The notes under the pieces are model-generated. The model saw only the letters and a list, made by a program, of their open reading frames with translations, had not been told where the DNA came from and ran no database searches. A stretch of DNA of 64,000 nucleotides from an uncultured Brevibacillus sp. (GTDB lineage: Bacteria > Bacillota > Bacilli > Brevibacillales > Brevibacillaceae): positions 1 through 64,000 of the forward strand of contig CAMIVR010000007.1 of assembly GCA_946402065.1 (NCBI GenBank). Direction: 5' to 3'. This document shows, piece by piece, positions 18,873 through 27,500 of this stretch (position 1 is its first letter; each line of letters starts with the position of its first letter). The position numbers and the translations under genes are program-made.

Positions 18873-19730
18873 ATGGACAAAAGTACAATCAAGTTGGCTG
18901 CGTTTGACATGGATGGCACCCTGTTGAACGAACAGGGCGAGGTAACCGACGAGACGCGTGAAGCGTGCATATCATTGCAGGCGAGCGGCTGCAAATTGCT
19001 GATCGCTACAGGCCGCACGTATACATCGGCACAGCTTCCGCTCAATGGGCTTGCGTTTGACGGTTATGTCTGCAGCAATGGGGCAACGATTTACGAGGCG
19101 GACGGGACATTGGCGGAATACAAGTCACTCGATGCTGATTTGGTGATTCGCTTGCTGGAGAAAATCCGCGAGCAGCCGATCTATTATGAAGTGCACGATA
19201 ACCGAAGTGCGCGCTGGATGATCTTGGAGGACCGCGACCGGATTGAATCGCTCATAGGGGAAGACGATTTAATAGACGGAATCAGGCTACGGCGGTTATC
19301 GTTTCACCAGCTCACATCGGTAGCAATACGGGATGATCTCGTCCAGCGGATCGCGAACGGTGAACTGAAAATCGTAAAGGTGTTCTTGTGGCATCCGGAT
19401 CCTGACGTGCTGCAAAATGTCTATCGGCAACTAGAGCCGTGGACAGGACAGACGATGGTGACGTCGTCGGGGAAGACGAATATTGAAATCATGCCCGAAC
19501 AGGTGAATAAGTGGCAGGGTCTGCAGTATTTTTGCCGAAAATGGAACATCGCCGCTGAAGAGATTTTGGCTTTTGGCGACGCCGAAAACGATCTGCAGCT
19601 TCTTTCCCACGCCGGTCATTCCGTAGCGATGGGCAATGCGTCGCCCGTCGTGAAGCAAACGGCCCGCTACGAGGCAAACAGGAATGCGGAATCGGGCGTC
19701 GCGCGGTATATCCGGGAACTGCTGCGCTAA
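18873..19730 (+). CDS. HAD-superfamily phosphatase, Cof/YcsE type
   Basis: A Cof-type HAD hydrolase of 285 residues, probably acting on small phosphorylated metabolites such as sugar phosphates or flavin intermediates. Motif I is FDMDGTLL near the N-terminus, motif II lies in LLIATGRT, and motif IV is FGDAENDLQLL near residue 230, separated by a C2B cap. ATG 18873 is chosen over the track start because GGAGAGAGGAGAG lies just upstream. The specific substrate cannot be deduced. Confidence 0.88.
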   Translation: MDKSTIKLAAFDMDGTLLNEQGEVTDETREACISLQASGCKLLIATGRTYTSAQLPLNGLAFDGYVCSNGATIYEADGTLAEYKSLDADLVIRLLEKIREQPIYYEVHDNRSARWMILEDRDRIESLIGEDDLIDGIRLRRLSFHQLTSVAIRDDLVQRIANGELKIVKVFLWHPDPDVLQNVYRQLEPWTGQTMVTSSGKTNIEIMPEQVNKWQGLQYFCRKWNIAAEEILAFGDAENDLQLLSHAGHSVAMGNASPVVKQTARYEANRNAESGVARYIRELLR

Positions 19731-19768
19731 GGTCGTGAAAGGAAAACACTTTCACCAGTTTGTGCCGA

Positions 19769-19798
19769 TTGACAAGGCAAACGTACTAGGCTTACAAT
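19769..19798 (+). promoter_or_regulatory. nadA promoter
   Basis: A perfect -35 TTGACA (19769-19774) and a TACAAT -10 (19793-19798) have an 18-nt spacer, 65 nt upstream of the nadA ATG. Confidence 0.65.
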
Positions 19799-19862
19799 GA
19801 CCGAAACGGCCTGACTGTGGACATTCAAATATAGAAAGACAGAATCTGGGAGGACTGGGTCT

Positions 19863-20807
19863 ATGGATGCCTTAGCGTTGGAAAAAAAGGCGCAACGTGA
19901 CGCTGAATTACGCGAACGGCTTTTTCAGTTAAAGAAGGAACGCAATGCAATCATTCTCGCACATTTTTATCAACGACCTGAAATACAGGAAGTAGCTGAC
20001 TTTATCGGTGATTCATTCGGCTTGGCGCAAAAAGCGAAAACGACAGAGGCGGATGTTATTCTCTTCTGCGGCGTTCACTTTATGGGGGAAAGTGCCAAAA
20101 TTTTAAATCCGAAAAAAACCGTCATTATTCCGGATGAACGGGCAGGCTGTCCGATGGCGGACATGGTCAATGTCGACGGTCTGCGCAAAGTGAAAGCCCA
20201 GCATCCCAATGCTAAAGTGGTTGCGTATATCAACACTTCTGCAGATGTGAAAGCGGAGACATACATTTGCTGTACGTCGTCCAATGCCAAAAAGGTGATT
20301 GAGTCCATCGACAGTGATGAGATCATCTGGGTACCGGATAAGAATCTGGGGCACTACGTCTCGCAATTTACCGATAAAAAGATGATTATTTGGGAGGGCT
20401 ACTGCAATACGCATGATCAGCTCTCGGTTGAGGACATCATGACCTTGAAACAGCAGCATCCTAACGCGCTGGTCGTCGTTCATCCGGAGTGCCGTCCGGA
20501 GGTTGTCTCGCTCGCCGATTATGTCGGTTCGACGACAGGTATCCTCAAATACTGCCGCGAATCGGCTCATAAAGAGTTTATTATCGGTACGGAAGACGGA
20601 ACGCGCTACATGCTGGAAAAAGACAGCCCGGACAAAACCTTTATTTTCGCCTCGAAATACCTTGTTTGCCCGAATATGAAGGTAAACAACCTGAAAAAAT
20701 GCGTCGAGGCGCTGGAAACGATGAAACCGGAAATTTACGTGCCGGAAGACGTTGCCGATGCGGCGCGTGCTTCACTGGAACGGATGCTGGCCGTCGCTCC
20801 GGCTTAA
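19863..20807 (+). CDS. nadA: Quinolinate synthase NadA
   Basis: A [4Fe-4S] enzyme that condenses iminoaspartate with dihydroxyacetone phosphate to quinolinate in de novo NAD synthesis. The 314 residues show the family's HFYQRPEIQEVADFIGDS start, and cysteines in FCGVHFMGE, GYCNTHDQ and VCPNMK that fit the three cluster ligands. GGGAGGACTGG precedes the ATG. It has its own promoter and terminator and is separated from nadB and nadC by about 4.2 kb, unlike the contiguous nadBCA of B. subtilis. No nearby NadR/NiaR regulator gene was seen. Confidence 0.96.
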   Translation: MDALALEKKAQRDAELRERLFQLKKERNAIILAHFYQRPEIQEVADFIGDSFGLAQKAKTTEADVILFCGVHFMGESAKILNPKKTVIIPDERAGCPMADMVNVDGLRKVKAQHPNAKVVAYINTSADVKAETYICCTSSNAKKVIESIDSDEIIWVPDKNLGHYVSQFTDKKMIIWEGYCNTHDQLSVEDIMTLKQQHPNALVVVHPECRPEVVSLADYVGSTTGILKYCRESAHKEFIIGTEDGTRYMLEKDSPDKTFIFASKYLVCPNMKVNNLKKCVEALETMKPEIYVPEDVADAARASLERMLAVAPA

Positions 20808-20839
20808 TGCAGGAACAAAGCTAACCCCATGTACAAAGG

Positions 20840-20875
20840 AAGGCCATGCTCAGTGAAGAGCATGGCCTTTGCCTC
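20840..20875 (+). terminator. Terminator after nadA
   Basis: A perfect 12-bp stem AAGGCCATGCTC/GAGCATGGCCTT with a 6-nt loop lies 33 nt after the nadA stop. The T tract is short. Confidence 0.75.
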
Positions 20876-20961
20876 TACTTTCCGAACGTGAAGGTTCGCT
20901 GACGCAACGGCTTTCGCTATTGGACGGGGCGATAAGCCTAGTTTTTCTAAATGTCCGACGG

Positions 20962-21006
20962 AAAAAAGCCCGCGACAATCCACTTTCCCGGATTGCCTGG
21001 GCTTTC
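20962..21006 (-). terminator. Terminator of the PCYCGC lipoprotein gene
   Basis: Read on the minus strand, AAAGCCCAGGCAATCC pairs with GGATTGTCGCGGGCTTT with a small internal loop and is followed by TTT. It lies about 20 nt downstream of the minus-strand lipoprotein gene. Confidence 0.75.
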
Positions 21007-21025
21007 CCTGCTCGTCCGACCGCGA

Positions 21026-21514
21026 TTATGATGGCAGCGGAGTAGCAGTCGGGGTTGCATATCCTTCTTTATAGGTCTGATCAATAAACGACCGAATTTC
21101 TAGCGGGGTTTTTCCTTCCTGCTTCAATTTGACGGAGTAGACGGTGATCTCCATACAAACGTTGCAGCGCGTACCGTGATCATCCCAAACGACAGTGCCA
21201 TCCTCTTTGACTTCTTTGATAAAGCAGTTGCCATTGTGCTGGTGGCCTGCACTCTCGCCGCAACCGCAGTAGCAAGGCATCGTTTTGAGCAGGTCTTGGT
21301 TTGCTGCGGACAGCTTGTAGACCTCTTTTATCTCGGGAGCTGCGTTATCGAGAAACGACGGGAGCTGTGTGAGTGAAGCGGTAGTTTCCTGTAAATCGCC
21401 ATTCGCCATATGCTCCGTATGGCCGGCGTGCTGATCGGCTTGTCCATTTGAGCATCCGGTCAACAGTGCGGCAGCAAGCAGCCCTGCGCAGAGTAAACGG
21501 GTTGGTTTCATCAC
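21026..21514 (-). CDS. PCYCGC-motif lipoprotein
   Basis: A predicted lipoprotein of 162 residues: a signal peptide with lipobox LLTGC, then a mature region containing the PCYCGCGE signature and more cysteines (NGNCF, TRCNVCME) that suggest metal or redox chemistry outside the membrane. This is the PCYCGC-motif family of Bacillales, of unknown function. It is divergent from the zinc importer operon, and the shared intergenic region contains Zur-like boxes, so zinc-linked control is possible. GAGGGCAG precedes the start on the minus strand. Confidence 0.85.
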   Translation of the reverse strand: MMKPTRLLCAGLLAAALLTGCSNGQADQHAGHTEHMANGDLQETTASLTQLPSFLDNAAPEIKEVYKLSAANQDLLKTMPCYCGCGESAGHQHNGNCFIKEVKEDGTVVWDDHGTRCNVCMEITVYSVKLKQEGKTPLEIRSFIDQTYKEGYATPTATPLPS

Positions 21515-21594
21515 ACTGCCCTCCTTTTCATAGGCATTATAGCATAATGGGAATTAAAAGAAATGTGACAAAACAGCAAGCAATCCACTGTAAA

Positions 21595-21609
21595 TCGTAA
21601 TGAGTCTTA
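21595..21609. promoter_or_regulatory. Zur-like operator 1
   Basis: TCGTAATGAGTCTTA has a perfect left half-site of the Bacillus Zur box (TCGTAATnATTACGA) and a weaker right half. It ends one base before the znuA -35 element, where a bound repressor would block RNA polymerase. It lies between the divergent PCYCGC and znuA genes. Confidence 0.55.
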
Positions 21610-21638
21610 TTTACTTTTTAAACACATATCTATATAAT
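21610..21638 (+). promoter_or_regulatory. znuA promoter
   Basis: TTTACT (21610-21615) and a perfect TATAAT (21633-21638) are spaced 17 nt apart, bracketed by two Zur-like boxes. Confidence 0.7.
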
Positions 21639-21656
21639 TAAGAAGCGTTAGTTAAA

Positions 21657-21671
21657 TCGGAATCATTATGA
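21657..21671. promoter_or_regulatory. Zur-like operator 2
   Basis: TCGGAATCATTATGA matches 13 of 15 positions of TCGTAATnATTACGA. It lies just downstream of the predicted transcription start of znuA, a typical repressor position. Confidence 0.6.
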
Positions 21672-21700
21672 AATAGATTTTTCGAGAGGGGAATTGTGTG

Positions 21701-22675
21701 ATGAAATTATTTCAAAAAGCTCTTGTTGGGGTGCTTGGAGGGATTGTCGCTCTGACCGTAGCAGCATGCGGTCAGCAGCCAGGGGTAGACACAGGTCCCG
21801 CAACTGCCAAGCCGGCAGACGGAAAGCTTACCATATATACTTCTTTTTACCCGCTATACTTTGTCACTGAGAAAATTGCCGGCGACCATGCCGACGTGAT
21901 CAATATTGTACCGCCTGGCGTTGAGCCGCATGATTTTGAACCGACGGCGAAAGACATCGTCGCCATGTCACAAGGCCAGGTCTTGGTGTATAATGGAAGT
22001 GGTCTCGAGGCGTGGATTGACAAGGCGATCACGAGCTTTGACCAAACGAACATGACGGTGGTCAATGCAACAGACGGCCTGCCACTTTTGCCGATCTCGG
22101 AAGAGGAGCACGATCACGCTGCTGAAAGCCAAGGGAGCGAGCACGACCATGGCGAATTTGACCCTCACGTCTGGCTCGATCCGACACTGCTGAAGGCCCA
22201 GGCAGAAAAAGTGAAGGATGCTTTGGTGAAGACTGATCAGGCGCATAGCCAGGATTACGTGACGAACTACGAAAAGCTTGCCGGCGAGCTCGATCGGTTG
22301 GATAAGGAATTTCAAGACGTCACTGCATCCGCCAAGCAAAAAGAGATTGTCGTGGCACACAGCGCGTTCGGCTACCTGGCGCATAAATACGGTTTGACGC
22401 AGACAGGCGTATCAGGCTTGACCCCCGAGGCTGAGCCATCTCCGGCTGAGCTGAAGCAGCTTGTCGAGCACGTGAAGGAGCACAACATCCACTACATTTT
22501 ATTTGAAACCCTGGTCTCGCCTAAAGTAGCAGAAGTGATTGCCCGGGAGACGGGAGCTAAGACGGCCACGTTAAATCCGCTGGAAGGGTTGACGGTAGAC
22601 GAGGCCAATGCCGGCAAGGACTACCTGTCGATCATGCGCGAAAACCTGGAAACGCTGCGCTTGGCGCTGCAGTAA
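21701..22675 (+). CDS. znuA: Zinc ABC transporter substrate-binding lipoprotein
   Basis: A high-affinity Zn-binding lipoprotein (cluster A-I) of about 324 residues with a signal peptide and lipobox (TVAAC). The central His/Asp/Glu-rich loop (HDHAAES, EHDHGEFDPH) and conserved metal ligands (VEPHDFEPT, VAHSAFGYL) indicate zinc specificity. GTG 21698 and ATG 21701 are adjacent; the ATG is better spaced from GAGAGGGG. It heads znuA-znuC-znuB-zur. Confidence 0.93.
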   Translation: MKLFQKALVGVLGGIVALTVAACGQQPGVDTGPATAKPADGKLTIYTSFYPLYFVTEKIAGDHADVINIVPPGVEPHDFEPTAKDIVAMSQGQVLVYNGSGLEAWIDKAITSFDQTNMTVVNATDGLPLLPISEEEHDHAAESQGSEHDHGEFDPHVWLDPTLLKAQAEKVKDALVKTDQAHSQDYVTNYEKLAGELDRLDKEFQDVTASAKQKEIVVAHSAFGYLAHKYGLTQTGVSGLTPEAEPSPAELKQLVEHVKEHNIHYILFETLVSPKVAEVIARETGAKTATLNPLEGLTVDEANAGKDYLSIMRENLETLRLALQ

Positions 22676-22775
22676 AGAGAAAAATAAATGCTACTCATCA
22701 TCCTTGTTGATTCTGGTGAACCGGATAAGGTCTTGTGACGAAAGCATTGAAGTTACGGTAAAGGATGAGAAACAT

Positions 22776-23549
22776 ATGGAGAAGGTTCATTCCGAGGCTG
22801 CTGTCGTACAGCTATCCTCTGTCTCGTTTCAGTACGAATCCGGCAAAATCGTACTGGACGACATCAATTTCACATTGCAAAAGGGCGATTTTCTCGGCAT
22901 TGTCGGCCCAAACGGCTCGGGAAAGTCGACACTGATGAAGCTGATTCTCGGCCTGCTGCCGCCCAGCTCGGGACAGGTCGAGCTGTTTGGTCAGCCTGTC
23001 CATAAATTTCGCGACTGGTCAAAAGTCGGCTATGTCGCTCAGCAGGTCGCACACGGGACAGGTGGCTTTCCTGCTACCGTACGTGAGGTCGTCGCCTCCG
23101 GCCTGGTCGGAAAGGTCGGGCTCTTTCGGCGGTTGCAAGCGAAACATTACGCAATGGTCAAAGAGGCCGTAGAGCGTGTCGGTTTGTCGGAAAAGCTGGA
23201 TCAGCGGATCGGGAGCTTGTCGGGCGGACAGCTTCAGCGCGTGTTTATCGCCAGGGCGCTGGTCGCCGAGCCGGAGCTGTTGATCCTCGATGAGCCGACG
23301 GTTGGCGTCGACCAGGAATCCATCGAACAGTTTTATGGACTGCTCCGCTCGTTGAAAGAAGACAACGGCATGACACTGATGATTGTGAGTCACGATGTCG
23401 GTGTAATGACACAGTGGGTGAACAAGGTAGCCTGTTTGCAGCGAAAGCTTCATTTTCATGGTACGGCACATGACTTCGCTCACAATCAGGATAAAATATT
23501 CCAGAAGATGTATGGAGAGCACGTTCATTTGCTGGCTCACAATCATTAG
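22776..23549 (+). CDS. znuC: Zinc ABC transporter ATP-binding protein
   Basis: A cytoplasmic ATPase of 257 residues that powers zinc import. It shows Walker A GPNGSGKST, signature LSGGQLQR, Walker B LLILDEPTVG and a switch histidine (IVSHDVG). ATG 22776 is chosen because AAAGGATGAG precedes it; the longer ORF runs back into znuA in another frame. The C-terminus is His-rich (HVHLLAHNH), common in metal transporters. Confidence 0.94.
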   Translation: MEKVHSEAAVVQLSSVSFQYESGKIVLDDINFTLQKGDFLGIVGPNGSGKSTLMKLILGLLPPSSGQVELFGQPVHKFRDWSKVGYVAQQVAHGTGGFPATVREVVASGLVGKVGLFRRLQAKHYAMVKEAVERVGLSEKLDQRIGSLSGGQLQRVFIARALVAEPELLILDEPTVGVDQESIEQFYGLLRSLKEDNGMTLMIVSHDVGVMTQWVNKVACLQRKLHFHGTAHDFAHNQDKIFQKMYGEHVHLLAHNH

Positions 23550-23563
23550 AAAGAAGGCGTTGA

Positions 23564-24406
23564 TTGATGTTAGCCGACTGGTGGCACTATGATTTTTTAC
23601 GGTATACGCTGTTTTCCGGCATCTTGATCGGTCTGATCTGTCCGGTGCTGGGAACATTTTTGATTGTGAGACGATTGTCCATGATGGCTGACGGCCTGTC
23701 CCATGTCACCCTTTCCGGAGTGGCTGCAGGTCTGTTACTATCAAAGAAAGTGGTTTTTTTCCAATCGGTTAATCCGCTGTTTTTCGGGATGCTGTTTTCC
23801 GTAGTCGGATCGTTGTTTATTGAGCGTCTGCGCAAAGTGTACAAATCTTATCAGGATTTGGCCATTCCGATCATACTCTCGGCCGGGCTGGGATTGTTTA
23901 CGGTTCTGATCAGTATAGCCAAAGGCTTCAATGCCGATCTGTACTCATACCTGTTCGGCAAAATCGTTACAGTGACCCTCCAGGATTTGTTGGCGCTTAT
24001 CGGGGTAGCGCTCGTCGTGCTAAGTACGGTAGGATTAATCTATAAAGAGTTGTTTGCTGTCTCGTTTGATGAGGAGTTTGCCAGAGTATCCGGTGTGTCG
24101 CGGAAGACGATCAATCTGTGGTTCATGGTGTTGGTCGCGTTGACCATCGCAGCTTCCATGCGGATCGTCGGGGTCTTGTTGATTTCCGCACTGATAACGA
24201 TTCCGGTGGCGGCAAGTCTGCAAATTGCCGGCAGCTTTCGGCAAGCGATCCTTTATGCGATCGTCTTCGCTGAAGCGTCGGTTTTGATCGGATTGTACTT
24301 TGCTTATCTATTGGATTGGGCTTCAGGCGGAACGATTGTGTTGACAGCTGTCTGCCTGTTGCTGCTCGTACTGGGAGTAAAGCGTGTGAAGCGGTCACTG
24401 AGGTAA
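23564..24406 (+). CDS. znuB: Zinc ABC transporter permease
   Basis: A 280-residue integral membrane permease of the ABC-3 family with about eight helices; the segment MADGLSHVTLSGVAAG is family-typical. It starts 14 nt after znuC. It forms the membrane channel with ZnuC and receives zinc from ZnuA. Confidence 0.93.
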   Translation: MMLADWWHYDFLRYTLFSGILIGLICPVLGTFLIVRRLSMMADGLSHVTLSGVAAGLLLSKKVVFFQSVNPLFFGMLFSVVGSLFIERLRKVYKSYQDLAIPIILSAGLGLFTVLISIAKGFNADLYSYLFGKIVTVTLQDLLALIGVALVVLSTVGLIYKELFAVSFDEEFARVSGVSRKTINLWFMVLVALTIAASMRIVGVLLISALITIPVAASLQIAGSFRQAILYAIVFAEASVLIGLYFAYLLDWASGGTIVLTAVCLLLLVLGVKRVKRSLR

Positions 24407-24427
24407 ATCAGAAAGGAGGCTGCGGTT

Positions 24428-24847
24428 GTGACTGTCGATGAGGCGTTGAAGATCTTAAAACAGCGTGGCTACAAATACACGGGGAAACGCGAGGAAATCA
24501 TTCGCATTTGTGCGAAGGAGAAGCGGTACCTCTCTGCGAAGGATATTTTGGAGCGGATCAAAGACCAATTTCCCAACCTAAGCTTTGACACCGTTTACCG
24601 TAATCTTTCCACGTTTGTAGAGCTGGGCATACTTGAGGCGACTGACCTGGAGGGCGAAGGCAAATTCCGTCTCGCCTGCAGCAGCACGGGTCATCACCAC
24701 CATCACGTCATCTGTACGGAGTGTGGGAAAACATCCTCGCTGCCCGGATGTCCGATGAGTCTTTTCGCTTCGTTGCCGGAGGAATTTCACGTTACGGGAC
24801 ACAAGTTTGAAGTGTACGGAACATGCCGTGACTGTTTGCATCAGTAA
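24428..24847 (+). CDS. zur: Fur-family regulator, probably Zur
   Basis: A 139-residue Fur-family repressor with a winged helix containing NLSFDTVYRNLSTF, a His-rich hinge (GHHHHHVIC) and two Cys pairs (CTEC, CRDC) that form the structural zinc site. Co-transcription with znuACB and Zur-like boxes in the promoter point to Zur rather than PerR or Fur. The GTG start has AAAGGAGG upstream. Confidence 0.9.
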   Translation: MTVDEALKILKQRGYKYTGKREEIIRICAKEKRYLSAKDILERIKDQFPNLSFDTVYRNLSTFVELGILEATDLEGEGKFRLACSSTGHHHHHVICTECGKTSSLPGCPMSLFASLPEEFHVTGHKFEVYGTCRDCLHQ

Positions 24848-24862
24848 CGATCTTCAGCTAAA

Positions 24863-24928
24863 AACCAGCTTTCCCATCGGCGTTGCACACTTTATGAGTG
24901 GTCGGTCGGTGGGAAAGTTGGTTTTTTT
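24863..24928 (+). terminator. Terminator after zur
   Basis: AACCAGCTTTCCCATCG pairs almost fully with CGGTGGGAAAGTTGGTT over a longer loop and is followed by a T run. Confidence 0.8.
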
Positions 24929-24941
24929 CGCATTCCTTTTG

Positions 24942-24964
24942 GTATAATATACGAGATATTATAC
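24942..24964. promoter_or_regulatory. Palindromic operator candidate over the nadB -10 region
   Basis: GTATAATAT and ATATTATAC form a perfect 9-bp inverted repeat around ACGAG. The left arm contains TATAAT, so the palindrome overlaps a probable promoter about 70 nt before the nadB start. A repressor bound here would block transcription of nadB-nadC-coaX. The regulator is unknown; NiaR, BirA-like or other NAD regulators are guesses. Confidence 0.5.
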
Positions 24965-25032
24965 GCAATGATCCGGCTTTTAATTAGAGGACTTGGCAAA
25001 ATTCTGACCATACAGAGAGAAGGGACATAGGG

Positions 25033-26652
25033 ATGATCCCCCGCTATATTACCGACGTTGATTTAAGTCAGCTTCCACGCGTCCGCACAGATGTCGTGGT
25101 GATTGGAGTAGGCATCGCAGGCTTATACACGGCACTGCAGGCAAGCGAGTTCGCTCAGGTGATGCTGATCGGCAAAAAGGGCTTGGATGACAGCAATACC
25201 CGCTGGGCGCAGGGCGGGATTGCAGCTGTCACCGCGCAAACCGACTCGCCTGCCCTGCACCTGAAGGACACGCTGGTGGCCGGGGCGGGTCTGTGCTCGT
25301 ATGAGGCTGTCGATGTGCTTGTCCACGAGGGACCGGAGCGGTTAAAAGAATTAATTGAATACGGTACCAACTTTGACAAAGACGAACAAGGACAGTATGA
25401 GCTGACCAAAGAAGGGGCCCACAGCCAGCGGCGAATTTTGCATGCACACGGCGATGCGACCGGAGCAGAGATCGTCAGGGCGCTTTCCGAGCGAACAAGG
25501 CAGACGGATCAAATCACCGTGCTGGAAAACCACTTCGTCATCGATGTCGTCACCCGGCAAGGGGAGTGTGTCGGGGTTCTCGTCATGGGACCGGATGGGG
25601 AGCTGTTTTTCGTCGAGTCGACGGCGACTGTGCTGGCTACTGGCGGCGCAGGGCAATTATACCGCTATACGACCAATCCCGACATCGCTACAGCCGACGG
25701 GATCGCCATGGCCTATCGGGCGGGGGCGGACATCAAGGATATGGAGTTTATCCAGTTCCATCCGACCGTTCTGCACTTTCCCGGAGCTCCGCGGTTTTTG
25801 ATCACAGAAGCGGTCCGCGGAGAAGGAGCGATTTTGCGCAATATAGACGGCGAGCGGTTCATGGAGAAGTATCATCCGCAAAAAGAGCTGGCTCCCCGCG
25901 ATATCGTCGCCAGGGCGATCATTTCAGAGATGGAACGGACCAATTCGGCTTACGTCTATTTGGATATTACACATGAGTCGGAAGAGTTAATCAAGCACCG
26001 CTTTCCGACCGTTTACGGATTCTGCCTGCAGTACGGGCTGGATATGGTGACGGACTGGATCCCGGTCTCTCCGGCGTGCCATTACATCATGGGCGGGGTA
26101 CAGACAGACCTGCACGGCGAAACGGCGACGAAGCGCCTGTTTGCCTGTGGAGAAGTGTCCTGTACGGGCGTGCACGGAGCCAACCGATTGGCGAGCAATT
26201 CCTTGTCGGAAGCAGTCGTCTTTGGCCATCGCATCGTCCAGCGGATCAAAGAGCTGCCGCCGCTGGAGGCTGTCAGACCGCTTGCTTTTGTGAGGGAGCG
26301 GAAGATGACGGCGATTCAGACCCGGGAGCAGCGGATCAGGCTGCAAAAGCTCATGCTGCGCTACGTCGGATTAAAGCGCAATGAAGCAGGACTGAAAAAA
26401 GCAATGGCCGAAATGGAGAAGATGCTGGCGCTATTTGACTGCCAAAGCCGGGAGAAGGAAGCGTACGAACTCCTGAATTTGCTTACAGTCGCGACGTTGG
26501 CGACACGGGCTTCGCTGCTTCGCACCGAGAGCCGCGGCGGCCATTACCGGAGCGACTTTCCTGACAAGGACGACGTCAACTGGCGAAAGCATATCATTCA
26601 ATCAATCGATGGCGGTGTAAGAGAGGAAGTCGAATTGTCGAATGTGGAGTAA
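25033..26652 (+). CDS. nadB: L-aspartate oxidase NadB
   Basis: A flavoprotein that oxidises L-aspartate to iminoaspartate, the first step of de novo NAD synthesis. The 539 residues show the FAD-binding N-terminus (VVIGVGIAGLYTALQ), the catalytic-domain segments NTRWAQGGIAAV and HGANRLASNSLSEAVV, and a C-terminal helical domain (ESRGGHYRSDFP). AGAAGGGACATAGGG precedes the ATG. It overlaps nadC by 11 nt. Confidence 0.97.
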   Translation: MIPRYITDVDLSQLPRVRTDVVVIGVGIAGLYTALQASEFAQVMLIGKKGLDDSNTRWAQGGIAAVTAQTDSPALHLKDTLVAGAGLCSYEAVDVLVHEGPERLKELIEYGTNFDKDEQGQYELTKEGAHSQRRILHAHGDATGAEIVRALSERTRQTDQITVLENHFVIDVVTRQGECVGVLVMGPDGELFFVESTATVLATGGAGQLYRYTTNPDIATADGIAMAYRAGADIKDMEFIQFHPTVLHFPGAPRFLITEAVRGEGAILRNIDGERFMEKYHPQKELAPRDIVARAIISEMERTNSAYVYLDITHESEELIKHRFPTVYGFCLQYGLDMVTDWIPVSPACHYIMGGVQTDLHGETATKRLFACGEVSCTGVHGANRLASNSLSEAVVFGHRIVQRIKELPPLEAVRPLAFVRERKMTAIQTREQRIRLQKLMLRYVGLKRNEAGLKKAMAEMEKMLALFDCQSREKEAYELLNLLTVATLATRASLLRTESRGGHYRSDFPDKDDVNWRKHIIQSIDGGVREEVELSNVE

Positions 26653-27487
26653 ACGCGAATTGCAGCGCAAAATAGAAGATTGGCTGTCTGAGGACGTCGG
26701 CGCAGGCGATATTACCTCGATGAGCACGATTCCTGAAAGCGAAGAAGGAGTAGGCATCATGTATGCCAAGGAGTCCGGCGTGCTGGCAGGGCTGCCTGTC
26801 GCCGAGCTGGTCTTTGAAGTGATCGACCCCGCGCTTGCGTTTAAGGCGCTGGTAGCAGAGGGAAGCCGAATAGCAAAAGGCGAGGCAATCGTGGAGGTAA
26901 GCGGCTCGGTGCGCTCGATTTTGGCGGGTGAGCGCCTCGCCCTCAATCTTTTGCAACGCCTCTCCGGCATTGCCACACTGACCAGCGAATACGCCGCGGC
27001 GATTGCCGGAACGCATGCACGGGTCGTCGATACGCGCAAAACCACGCCGGGACTGCGCATGCTGGAAAAATACGCCGTGCGGGTCGGCGGCGGGCACAAT
27101 CATCGCTTTGCCTTGTACGACGCGGTAATGATCAAGGACAATCACATCAAAGGCGCCGGCGGCATCACGCGCGCGGTCACATCGGCACGGGCAGCGATTC
27201 CGCATACGATGAAAATCGAAGTGGAGACTGAGTCGCTTGCCGAGGTGGAAGAGGCGCTGCAGGCAGGTGCCGACATCATCATGCTCGACAACATGCCCAC
27301 TGACATGATGCGGGAGGCCGTTTCGCTGATTGCCGGAAAAGCAGTCGTAGAAGCATCGGGCGGCGTGAACTTGAGCACCATTCGGGCGATCGCGGAAACG
27401 GGCGTCGACGTCATCTCTGTCGGTGCGCTGACGCATTCCGTACGCGCCCTGGACATCAGCCTGGATCTTAACCAGAGGAAGAGATAG
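26642..27487 (+). CDS. nadC: Nicotinate-nucleotide pyrophosphorylase (carboxylating) NadC
   Basis: Converts quinolinate and PRPP to nicotinate mononucleotide with release of CO2. The 281 residues carry the type II PRTase signatures [23 protein letters not shown] and the C-terminal EASGGVNL. It starts inside the end of nadB, so the two are coupled. Quinolinate must come from NadA encoded about 6 kb upstream. Confidence 0.97.
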   Translation: MWSKRELQRKIEDWLSEDVGAGDITSMSTIPESEEGVGIMYAKESGVLAGLPVAELVFEVIDPALAFKALVAEGSRIAKGEAIVEVSGSVRSILAGERLALNLLQRLSGIATLTSEYAAAIAGTHARVVDTRKTTPGLRMLEKYAVRVGGGHNHRFALYDAVMIKDNHIKGAGGITRAVTSARAAIPHTMKIEVETESLAEVEEALQAGADIIMLDNMPTDMMREAVSLIAGKAVVEASGGVNLSTIRAIAETGVDVISVGALTHSVRALDISLDLNQRKR

Positions 27488-27500
27488 TGAGGGAAGCCCG

